Shown one piece after another: positions 16,758-24,329 of a DNA stretch of 64,000 nucleotides. The number at the start of each line of letters is the position of its first letter. Within the stretch, counting starts at the first letter, position 1. Origin of the DNA: an uncultured Marinobacterium sp. (GTDB taxonomy: Bacteria > Pseudomonadota > Gammaproteobacteria > Pseudomonadales > Balneatricaceae); assembly GCA_947501565.1 (NCBI GenBank), contig CANMWJ010000013.1:62001-126000 (forward strand), written 5' to 3'. The notes under the pieces are model-generated. The model did no database searches. It saw only the letters and a program-made list of their open reading frames with translations, and had not been told where the DNA came from. Position numbers and translations under genes: made by a program.

Positions 16758-17380
16758 CCCAGCGGTAAAGTTAATATCCAAGGCCATCAAGCTGGCATTT
16801 CAGGTTCTGCACGGGTGCGCTCACCCGAAAATACCCATTAGTGTATGCTTCTGTAATCTGCAGCTCTCAGTAAACTCTAGCTATTGAGATAGGCTAGCTA
16901 TCAAAATTCACACCCCGTTCTATTGATAGCCTTTTCCTATGCTGTGCTAGGGGCAAAACTCTCAAGAGGCGTACACTATGAGAGCAATGGTCTTCAACTT
17001 CTTTTATCGCTACAGACTTGGCTGTTTGAGCCCCCACATCTGGGGCACCAAGCAAATTACACTGCTGAATCTTTTGTCTTTACATAGCATAAAATTTGAC
17101 AAAGATCGTTAACCCCTTGCACCAGTCGATTATCAATATTACTCAATTCTGTAAGGCTTTAATCACAAGCTTGATCACGTATCTAGCATGGAACAGTCTT
17201 GGGGCTGAACCGCTAAAACAGCAGTTCAGGACAACCTGTGAACCCGGCACGCACGCCCAGCAGATTAATCCACGCTAGTTTTTCTCTAGGGCAACTCTTT
17301 AAGATCCGATATTATATCCTGTGATTTTGGGGACTCTGTCCTTTACTCATTATTTATTAATAACCTTAGCTAGAATCTTT
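16758..17380 (+). other. A/T-rich leader region of the methyltransferase island
   Basis: More than 600 bases, visibly richer in A/T than the flanking genes, with no tRNA and no integrase. It contains GCTAG/CTAGC-type inverted repeats around 16877-16900, a TTGACA hexamer at 17096-17101 without a good matching -10, and a TATTATAT element near 17310-17320 that may serve the methyltransferase. One small frame at 16978-17112 is listed separately. Confidence 0.5.
16978..17112 (+). CDS. Possible 44-residue small protein upstream of the methyltransferase
   Basis: ATG 16978 has AAGAGG eight bases upstream and opens a 44-codon frame. The product is basic and aromatic-rich, beginning MRAMVFNFFYRYRLGC. 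It has no helix-turn-helix, so it does not look like a restriction-control protein. It may be chance; it is listed because the region is otherwise empty. Confidence 0.2.
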   Translation: MRAMVFNFFYRYRLGCLSPHIWGTKQITLLNLLSLHSIKFDKDR

Positions 17381-18874
17381 ATGAACGCAGTAACCCAGCA
17401 CGAAAGAAGGCGTTGGGCGGATATCCGCAACACGAAAATTCAACTGCTAAATCAACGAGGATCAGCCAGGACATTGGACCTCTTTGCCGGTTGCGGAGGC
17501 ATTTCATTAGGCTTTAGCAAAGCTGGTTTCGATATCAAAGCCGGTATCGAAATCGACAAGCATGCAGCTATGACACATGCTTTGAACTTTCATTCCCATT
17601 TGGGGGAAGAGCTTCAGGACAAGCATGGCCAGTCTCATGACATTACACAGCTGGAACCAGAAGATCTTGTTAAAGAACTGCAATTGGGTGACGAGCCAGC
17701 AGAAGTTGTCGATGTGATTGTTGGTGGCCCACCATGTCAGGCATTTTCTCGCGTTGGGCGCTCTAAGCTGCGTGAAGTATACGACCATCCGGAGGCCTAC
17801 CTGACCGACCCACGAAGCAATTTGTATCTTCGCTATTTGGATTACGTACGTGCATTCCAGCCTCTGGCCATCATGATGGAAAATGTTCCTGATGTTCTGA
17901 ACTTTGGCGGGCATAACATCGCTGAGGAAGTCTGCGAAGCACTTGAGGATATGGGCTATATAGCTAGGTACACTCTGATGAACTCAGTATTCTTCGGAGT
18001 CCCAGAAATGCGAGAGCGTATGATCCTGATTGCTTACGCAGAGGAGCTGGACGTAGAAATATCGTTTCCTGAGCCAACTAACTGGATAGAACTGCCTCGT
18101 GGATATCTCGGCTCGAGACAGGTTGCGCTGCAAACCATCCAACCCGGATGCGAAGCTCATCACTACGTCGAGGCGCCTGAGCCGACTGAAGACCTGCCAA
18201 GGGCAGTAACAGCTATGGAGGCCCTGAGTGATCTTCCACTTATCCCGGATAATCATCGCTGCAAATTGAAAAAGTCGCCTCAGCGTTTTAACACTCTCGA
18301 CCCTTATCCAAATGGGGTTGAGTTGAATGCCTATGCTCGCCTTATGCGTAACGAGTGGCCGAATTTCAGTAATGATGAACCAGGCATTTATGACCACTTG
18401 ATTCGCTTTCTCCCACGTGACTACCCGATTTTTGCTCGTATGCAGGCAGGAGATCAGTACCCGGAAGCTTACAGGGTAGCCTTGGATATGTTTGAAGAGG
18501 CCTTGGCTGAGAAACGTGCTGCCGGTGAAATTCTCCTTGAGGGATCAGAGCAGTACGAAGCGTTGATGAAAAAGATCGTACCTCCGTATGACCCTAGTAA
18601 GTTCCCAAACAAGTGGCGCAAAATGGAGCCAGATCAGCCCGCTCGGACTTTAATGGCGCACCTGGGTAAAGATAGCTACTCGCATATTCACTACGACAGC
18701 GCACAGGCTAGGACGATTTCTATCAGGGAAGCGGCTCGGTTGCAGTCGTTCCCTGACGGATTTAAGTTTGCTGGTAGTATGAACCCTGCGTTCAAGCAGA
18801 TTGGAAATGCTGTTCCACCATTAATGTCGTTCGCCGTTGCTTCGACAATCAGTGAAACCTTGGGCCTGGGATAG
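17381..18874 (+). CDS. DNA (cytosine-5) methyltransferase
   Basis: A 497-residue C5-cytosine methyltransferase from ATG 17381. Motif I is DLFAGCGGISLGFSKAGF (from Asp33), which binds S-adenosylmethionine. The catalytic Cys119 lies in GGPPCQAFS (motif IV) and Glu167 in ENVP (motif VI). Motif IX/X follow as REAARLQSFPD and QIGNAVPPLMS. The long region about 250-420 is the target-recognition part, so specificity is unknown. Base composition differs from the neighbours. A candidate nuclease follows after 12 bp and a Vsr gene after that, so this is the M gene of a restriction-type cassette. Confidence 0.93.
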   Translation: MNAVTQHERRRWADIRNTKIQLLNQRGSARTLDLFAGCGGISLGFSKAGFDIKAGIEIDKHAAMTHALNFHSHLGEELQDKHGQSHDITQLEPEDLVKELQLGDEPAEVVDVIVGGPPCQAFSRVGRSKLREVYDHPEAYLTDPRSNLYLRYLDYVRAFQPLAIMMENVPDVLNFGGHNIAEEVCEALEDMGYIARYTLMNSVFFGVPEMRERMILIAYAEELDVEISFPEPTNWIELPRGYLGSRQVALQTIQPGCEAHHYVEAPEPTEDLPRAVTAMEALSDLPLIPDNHRCKLKKSPQRFNTLDPYPNGVELNAYARLMRNEWPNFSNDEPGIYDHLIRFLPRDYPIFARMQAGDQYPEAYRVALDMFEEALAEKRAAGEILLEGSEQYEALMKKIVPPYDPSKFPNKWRKMEPDQPARTLMAHLGKDSYSHIHYDSAQARTISIREAARLQSFPDGFKFAGSMNPAFKQIGNAVPPLMSFAVASTISETLGLG

Positions 18875-18886
18875 GGAATTAATAAC

Positions 18887-19978
18887 ATGGAAAAGTTAGC
18901 GATCAAGCGCCTGTCCGCATCTGACCTAACCTTTTTTGCGTGTCACTTTAATCCGAAGCATGGCACCAATCAAAAGGCGTGGAACTTGGACAAGAAAGTC
19001 TTTGTTGAAGAGATGTACCCGGTTCACTGGGGCGACAGCAAGCACAACGTTACCCTAGCGTTCCACGGACCTGATAATTCACCAAAGCATGTGCTTGAGC
19101 GAAAAATCGTTCGCCAGCAGAAAAATATGCGGCTTAATGGTGAACTAATCCATGGTCATGACTCAGGCACCGATAGCTACGACTTGCTTGCTAAAGGCGA
19201 CTACGCACTCATGGTATTCAAGGGTGCGCCTTTTCCTGATCATATCGACATTTTTTTGATTGCACAGGCCAGCCGTTCAGACTGCTCACTCCACAACGAG
19301 ATCACAACTCAGGTAGGTGATAAGTTCAACCAGCTTCGCTCGATGGTCCAGCTGAACAAAGAAGAAGTACAGGCTCTGCTGGATAGTTCATCTGTTGGTG
19401 ATTACTATCCGGTCAGGTCTCTTTTTGATGATGAGCTGTTAGAAGATGTAGTCCAAGGTGGTGTAGATGGCTTCAAAAAGCTTAGAAAGCGCCGTAGAGG
19501 CGAACCTGTCTCATCAAATGAATTAGCACAAGCAAAAGCCAAAGCCGCCGAAATAGGAAGTTTGGGCGAGCGCTTGGTGAACGAGTACTTATCAGAGCTT
19601 GAGCGCAGTGGACAAATCGAAGGCTATGTCTGGGAATCTGCCAAAGACGCTATTGCTCCGTACGACTTTGAGCTGCAGCATAAGTTAGGATCTACCGTAC
19701 TCGACGTTAAAAGTACATCCAGTGCGTTCAACACGAAGCTGCACATATCTGTAGCGGAGTTGCTGGAAGCCAGAGATGGAGGTAAGCGTTACGATATTTA
19801 CAGAGTTTTCGAAGCAACTGATAATGGAGCAAAAATGCGAATTGCCGAAGATTTTGGCGCTAAAGCTAGTGAGATTATTACCGCCTTGGAAGCGCTTCCG
19901 CACGGGATCAGTTGCGATAGCGTGTCCATATCACCAGAGACTCTTACCTTTGGTGACGAATTTCAGCTCGAAGGCTAA
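18887..19978 (+). CDS. Candidate PD-(D/E)XK nuclease of the methyltransferase cassette
   Basis: A 363-residue protein without a family I can name with certainty. The C-terminal third looks like a DUF3883/restriction-endonuclease-like fold: a helix with GSLGERLVNEYLSELE, then YDFEL with Asp260, and VLDVKST with Asp273 and Lys275, giving a D-x12-D-x-K active site. The N-terminal two-thirds (LSASDLTFFACHFNP and onward) is of unknown type and could recognise DNA. It starts 12 bp after the methyltransferase and ends directly before vsr, which suggests it is the matching restriction enzyme. That function is inferred from position and motif only. Confidence 0.6.
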   Translation: MEKLAIKRLSASDLTFFACHFNPKHGTNQKAWNLDKKVFVEEMYPVHWGDSKHNVTLAFHGPDNSPKHVLERKIVRQQKNMRLNGELIHGHDSGTDSYDLLAKGDYALMVFKGAPFPDHIDIFLIAQASRSDCSLHNEITTQVGDKFNQLRSMVQLNKEEVQALLDSSSVGDYYPVRSLFDDELLEDVVQGGVDGFKKLRKRRRGEPVSSNELAQAKAKAAEIGSLGERLVNEYLSELERSGQIEGYVWESAKDAIAPYDFELQHKLGSTVLDVKSTSSAFNTKLHISVAELLEARDGGKRYDIYRVFEATDNGAKMRIAEDFGAKASEIITALEALPHGISCDSVSISPETLTFGDEFQLEG

Positions 19979-19980
19979 GC

Positions 19981-20469
19981 ATGCCAACTGACGTTCTCAC
20001 TCCTGAACAGCGTCGAAAAAATATGTCCGCTATCAGAGGTAAAAACACCAAACCAGAGCTCAAGCTCAGAAAGCTCCTGCATGCCACCGGCTTCCGATAC
20101 CGCCTCTATCAGTCTAATCTGCCAGGCTCTCCAGACTTAGTGCTTAAAAAGTACAGTGCTGCCATTTTTGTCAACAGCTGCTTTTGGCACTGTCATAGCA
20201 ACTGCAAGTACTTCAAGGGATACCCGAAAACACGCAGGGCGTATTGGCAAAAAAAGCTCAGCCGCAATGTTGAGAGAGATAAAGAGAACTACCGAGACTT
20301 AGCACTTCTTGGTATACGGATATGCGTGGTTTGGGAATGTGCTTTAAGAGGTACAGGCAAGCTGCTTGATGAAGAGATCATTAACAGGATCGGGCACTGG
20401 TTGCGCTCAGACATCAAGTTTATAGATATCTCTGGATCATCTTCGGAAAACTCTCGATATTTCAGTTAG
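19981..20469 (+). CDS. vsr: Very short patch repair endonuclease (Vsr)
   Basis: A 162-residue Vsr-family enzyme, which nicks beside T in T:G mismatches produced by deamination of 5-methylcytosine. Recognised parts are RRKNMSAIRGKNTKPEL, LPGSPDLV with the catalytic aspartate (Asp52), SCFWHCHSNC with His70 and zinc-type cysteines, NVERDKENYRDLALLG and VVWECAL. The position of E. coli His64 is occupied by Asn65. It begins two bases after the candidate nuclease stop, so the three genes form one operon. Vsr genes commonly accompany C5-methyltransferases. Confidence 0.92.
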   Translation: MPTDVLTPEQRRKNMSAIRGKNTKPELKLRKLLHATGFRYRLYQSNLPGSPDLVLKKYSAAIFVNSCFWHCHSNCKYFKGYPKTRRAYWQKKLSRNVERDKENYRDLALLGIRICVVWECALRGTGKLLDEEIINRIGHWLRSDIKFIDISGSSSENSRYFS

Positions 20470-20790
20470 CGAAGGAGCAGTCATGAAGTAGTACAAACAT
20501 TAGTTTTGTGCTGATATTGAATTGAGCTTTTGAAATGAACAGTTCTCTCCTACTAACAGATCAAGCCTAGTCCCCCGATTCTTCTTGCCCAGCTTCTCAT
20601 TTAGTATCGATGTTGAACGGTTTGTCGTGCTCGCGGATTTCGCAGAAACAGGGCATCAGCGTGCCAGTCCCCCAATAAATTAGTTGGGTCTGAATATGGT
20701 GCTTCAGGGGAAGCCAGTCTGACAGCTGGTAGGGCACTTACATTCACGACTAATACCAGAATTTTCTTATCTGAATAGCCATCTTAAAAG
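20470..20790 (+). other. Right flank of the island, no recognised gene
   Basis: 321 bases. A hairpin AGTACAAA/TTTGTGCT (20490-20497, 20505-20512) may end the vsr transcript. The rest has interrupted frames on both strands and no recognisable protein, tRNA or terminal repeat. Confidence 0.5.
20490..20512 (+). terminator. Possible terminator after vsr
   Basis: An 8 bp stem with one G-T pair (AGTACAAA with TTTGTGCT) lies 21 bases after the vsr stop codon. There is no strong T-run. Confidence 0.4.
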
Positions 20791-21888
20791 CTAATTGGCA
20801 TCCGCCGTTAATGTCTCCACCCCAGCCAGCCGTTTGATCAGACGTCTATTTTTCTCCCTCAAAGGCATGCTGTAGAGCAGCGGCGAACTCAGTCGTGCGT
20901 CCAGCTCTTCGGCGATTACCTGTGCCAGTCGGGCTATCAGACGGGAACGATCGCGGTTGAAGTCGGTTTCCGCCAGTTTGCGGATATAGGCGCGTGTGGG
21001 GGCGAACTGGGTGTAGCTGCTGTGCGCTTCTTCGGGGCTGAACTCGTAACTGTCGAGGTCGATGTCGGTACGAAAGGCGCGATAGCGCAGGTAGTTTTGG
21101 TTATTCATCGCCGGGTGTTTGTTGCTGATCTTCAGTTCGTAGTCACGGTGGTGTGCCAGGTTGATCTGCGCCATATAGATCGAATCCCACTGATTGGTGA
21201 GCAGGGCGGCGAGGGTGTCGGCGAACAGTTCGTGGTAGGGCGCCAGTACCCGGTAAAGCGAGGGTGCGTGGGTATGCCCGGTATAGCGTGGATACATGGC
21301 GGCGAGCCGGTGATCCAGTGGTGTGGCGATGCGCAGTTCATCCAGAAGTTGGTTTGAGGACACAATGGCGCGGGCGAGGTTGGTGGCCATCTTCTGGTAG
21401 CCCTTCTGCTTAAGCTCCTCCAGATACTGGCGATCGTCGGCCAGCTCTTCCTTCAGCAGTGCAATCTTCTCACTCACAGGTTTACCGCGAATACGGCGTC
21501 GCAGCTCGAAATAACCCACGGCGGCGACCTGCTGCTTGAGGTAGATATCCAGCAGGGCGTGGGCGTATTCGTGGAACAGTTCAACGGGAATGTAGGCTTC
21601 GTCCAGCAGCAACAGCTCCAGCGCCAGATCGTATTCGGGAGTACCGTAGGTGCGGGCTACTTTGACGGTGGCGGGCAGCGGCTGAAAGCTGTCTCCGACA
21701 AAGTCGTTGACCTGTCGGATACGCAGCTCCACGCCCTCTTTCCATACCGCACCCGGCGAGTTCAGTACCAGAATCTCCTGTGCGTGCAGGGGTAGCGCGA
21801 CAAACAGCGGGGCGAGCAGCTGCCAGACGCGTTTATGACCTGAAACGCGTAGCAGTCGTGTTGTGAGAGAGCCCAGGGCACTTAGCAT
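20791..21888 (-). CDS. Secreted HExxH putative zinc metalloprotein
   Basis: A 365-residue protein I cannot place in a named family. It has a signal peptide (about 1-36, ending LPLHAQ). His106-Glu107-x-x-His110 in LFHEYAHALLD is a zincin-type metal and catalytic motif, and HELFADTLAALL with Glu220 could supply the third ligand, as in gluzincins. Long amphipathic helices surround it. The expected role is a periplasmic metallopeptidase, but no substrate is suggested by the neighbours. Composition is like the host chromosome, unlike the island next to it. Confidence 0.6.
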   Translation of the reverse strand: MLSALGSLTTRLLRVSGHKRVWQLLAPLFVALPLHAQEILVLNSPGAVWKEGVELRIRQVNDFVGDSFQPLPATVKVARTYGTPEYDLALELLLLDEAYIPVELFHEYAHALLDIYLKQQVAAVGYFELRRRIRGKPVSEKIALLKEELADDRQYLEELKQKGYQKMATNLARAIVSSNQLLDELRIATPLDHRLAAMYPRYTGHTHAPSLYRVLAPYHELFADTLAALLTNQWDSIYMAQINLAHHRDYELKISNKHPAMNNQNYLRYRAFRTDIDLDSYEFSPEEAHSSYTQFAPTRAYIRKLAETDFNRDRSRLIARLAQVIAEELDARLSSPLLYSMPLREKNRRLIKRLAGVETLTADAN

Positions 21889-22034
21889 GTTGGGTGATGC
21901 CTTTCTTCCGTGAACTTGACTCCGACATTAGCACAAGCCCAACAGCGCACCTATTAAGGTTATTCATACGGGAAGGCGGCGATCACTACTGATTCGACCG
22001 TTGCTGGTAGAACACATTCTGCATGAAATCTTTC

Positions 22035-22466
22035 CTAGGCCAGCAGATGGTGGGTCAGGAACGCTTTTGTGCTCTCCGTAAGCGGATGAGATTTGCGACT
22101 CTCCTCGTGCATCTGCACGATCACGGTTTCTGCCGTGGCGACGCACTTACCATCCTGAAACAGCCCCTGATACAGGCACAGTGAGCTGTTGCCCACCTTG
22201 GTGACGCCGGTACCGATATCGACCTGGCCGGGCCAGCGAACTTCCGCCAGCAGCTTCAGGTTGAGGTTGGCGATCACAAAGGAGGCGTTTTCATCCGTGA
22301 GCGGATTGCCGGGCGCGTAGAGAAACTCTACCCGGCCGGTTTCCAGAAAGGTGGAAAACACCGCGTTGTTCACGTGGCCCTGACGGTCGGTATCGGCGTA
22401 GCGCACCTTATCAAAGGTCTGGAACGGGAAATCGCTGAAGCTCAGGTTTTGCAGTTCGGTTGCCAT
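22035..22466 (-). CDS. Acyl-CoA thioesterase, hotdog fold (4HBT/YbgC type)
   Basis: A 143-residue single hotdog-domain protein. The motif VRYADTDRQGHVNNAVF holds the active-site aspartate of the 4-hydroxybenzoyl-CoA thioesterase group, and the GTGVTKVGNSSLCLYQGLF strand matches the family core. It should hydrolyse an acyl-CoA. The gene begins three bases after the stop codon of the TetR gene, so the two form an operon and the repressor probably controls it. Confidence 0.88.
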   Translation of the reverse strand: MATELQNLSFSDFPFQTFDKVRYADTDRQGHVNNAVFSTFLETGRVEFLYAPGNPLTDENASFVIANLNLKLLAEVRWPGQVDIGTGVTKVGNSSLCLYQGLFQDGKCVATAETVIVQMHEESRKSHPLTESTKAFLTHHLLA

Positions 22467-22469
22467 CGC

Positions 22470-23069
22470 TTATGCCTCCTTTCGGGCGTTGTCTGTGGCC
22501 AGTTTCTCGGCGGCGTTTCTGCCTGCCTGCAGCAACTGGTCGGAGAGTTCTTTCGACTGTACTGCGCGGGACAGGGTGATGGAGCCGATGATCAGTGACA
22601 TAAACGCCAGCGCCTCCTCTGCCTGAGCCGCGTCGGCCTGATCAAATTCACCCTCGCAGATAATCGAGAGGGTTTTCAGTAGCTCCTGCTCGTAGGTCTG
22701 CTTGAATTCGTCGTTGCTGCGGGCCGCTTCCGACCCCAGGGCAGCGAGGGCGCAGCTTTCTTTCAGGTCGCGGCGGTGTGCTGGCGTCAGGTAGCGTTTT
22801 GCCAGGCGTTTCAGGCGCTCGCCCCAGGATTCCCGCTGTGGTTTACCCGTCCAGCGCTCGCGGTTGTCACGCAGGGCGTGGATCAGCGCTTCGCGCGCCA
22901 GTTCGTCCTTATTGCTGAAGTGGGAGTAGAAGGCACCGTGGGTCAGGCCTGCGTCGGCCATCACTGCGGCAACACCTGCACCGTTCATCCCTTCGACGCG
23001 TAATCGACGCCCGGCGGCTTCGAGAATCTTGTCGCGGGATTGCTGTTTTTGTTCGGCTCTGGTGGTCAT
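22470..23069 (-). CDS. TetR/AcrR-family repressor
   Basis: A 199-residue regulator. The N-terminal TetR helix-turn-helix is evident (AGVAAVMADAGLTHGAFYSH then FSNKDELAREAL, about residues 28-60). The C-terminal ligand domain resembles the NemR-like TetR_C group, including a cysteine in KESCALAALGSEAAR at the position of redox-reactive cysteines in that group. Two matching palindromes lie just upstream of its start codon within its own promoter, so it is probably autoregulated together with the downstream thioesterase. Confidence 0.92.
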   Translation of the reverse strand: MTTRAEQKQQSRDKILEAAGRRLRVEGMNGAGVAAVMADAGLTHGAFYSHFSNKDELAREALIHALRDNRERWTGKPQRESWGERLKRLAKRYLTPAHRRDLKESCALAALGSEAARSNDEFKQTYEQELLKTLSIICEGEFDQADAAQAEEALAFMSLIIGSITLSRAVQSKELSDQLLQAGRNAAEKLATDNARKEA

Positions 23070-23078
23070 AGTGTTTTC

Positions 23079-23096
23079 ACATGATAGATGTCATGT
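23079..23096. promoter_or_regulatory. TetR operator copy 1
   Basis: Inverted repeat ACATGA-N6-TCATGT located at the expected transcription start of the tetR gene. It is almost the same as copy 2, 30 bp away. Confidence 0.7.
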
Positions 23097-23100
23097 AAAA

Positions 23101-23129
23101 TAGATATCGCATGATAAGCGTCATGTCAA
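23101..23129 (-). promoter_or_regulatory. tetR promoter with operator copy 2 in its spacer
   Basis: On the minus strand, TTGACA (23124-23129) and TATCTA (23101-23106) are separated by 17 bases, a good sigma-70 promoter. The spacer contains operator copy 2, CATGA-N6-TCATG (23110-23125). Binding there would block RNA polymerase. Confidence 0.7.
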
Positions 23130-23298
23130 ACTTCGTGGCGAGATAATGAAGCGGATGCGCGGTTGGTGGGTAGCTGATATTGCTTGATAACAAAGCGTGA
23201 ATACAGCTATCGGTGATGCCGTAAGTTATCTTTTCGACTGCGGGAAATATCCGATAATTCCTCCCTCCGGCACGCAAAAATTCTTATCCCTTGTATAA

Positions 23299-23973
<675 letters not shown>

Positions 23974-24028
23974 ACGTTGACCAGTAGAATGCCCGGTCTT
24001 TCGAAAAACCCCTGACTAGAGGTTGAAC

Positions 24029-24241
24029 ATGGCACGCGTAACCGTTGAAGATTGCCTGGATAACGTTGATAACCGCTTTGAGCTGGTGATGGTCGCTGCA
24101 AAACGTGCGCGTCAGCTTGCAACTGGAGGCAAAGAGCCAAAAGTTGAGTGGGAAAACGACAAGCCTACCGTTGTTGCCCTGCGTGAAATCGCTGAAGGCC
24201 ACGTGGATAAAACTGTTCTGGACGAAGTTGAAGAAGACTAA
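24029..24241 (+). CDS. rpoZ: RNA polymerase omega subunit
   Basis: A 70-residue omega subunit that helps assemble the beta-prime subunit and forms part of a ppGpp site on RNA polymerase. The conserved [20 protein letters not shown] start and the RARQLATG and [13 protein letters not shown] segments are intact. ATG 24029 is preferred to the TTG two codons upstream. It sits 55 bp after gmk and 88 bp before spoT, the standard order. Confidence 0.96.
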   Translation: MARVTVEDCLDNVDNRFELVMVAAKRARQLATGGKEPKVEWENDKPTVVALREIAEGHVDKTVLDEVEED

Positions 24242-24329
24242 CTCTTCCCCAACTCTCCTTTATACGGCATCATTCCAACTATCGGACAAATAAGTGCTTT
24301 TTCAGCACTGACGGTATTCTGGAGGGGTG

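Noticed and set aside
17096-17278. A 60-codon frame before the methyltransferase
   Set aside because: It begins with TTG, without a ribosome site, and has no domain.
16716-20790. Island as a prophage or integrative element
   Set aside because: No integrase, transposase, tRNA target or flanking direct repeat was found; only base composition and broken synteny suggest transfer.
20520-20790. Remnant of an insertion sequence after vsr
   Set aside because: Short interrupted frames on both strands did not resemble any transposase I recognise, and no terminal repeats were seen.
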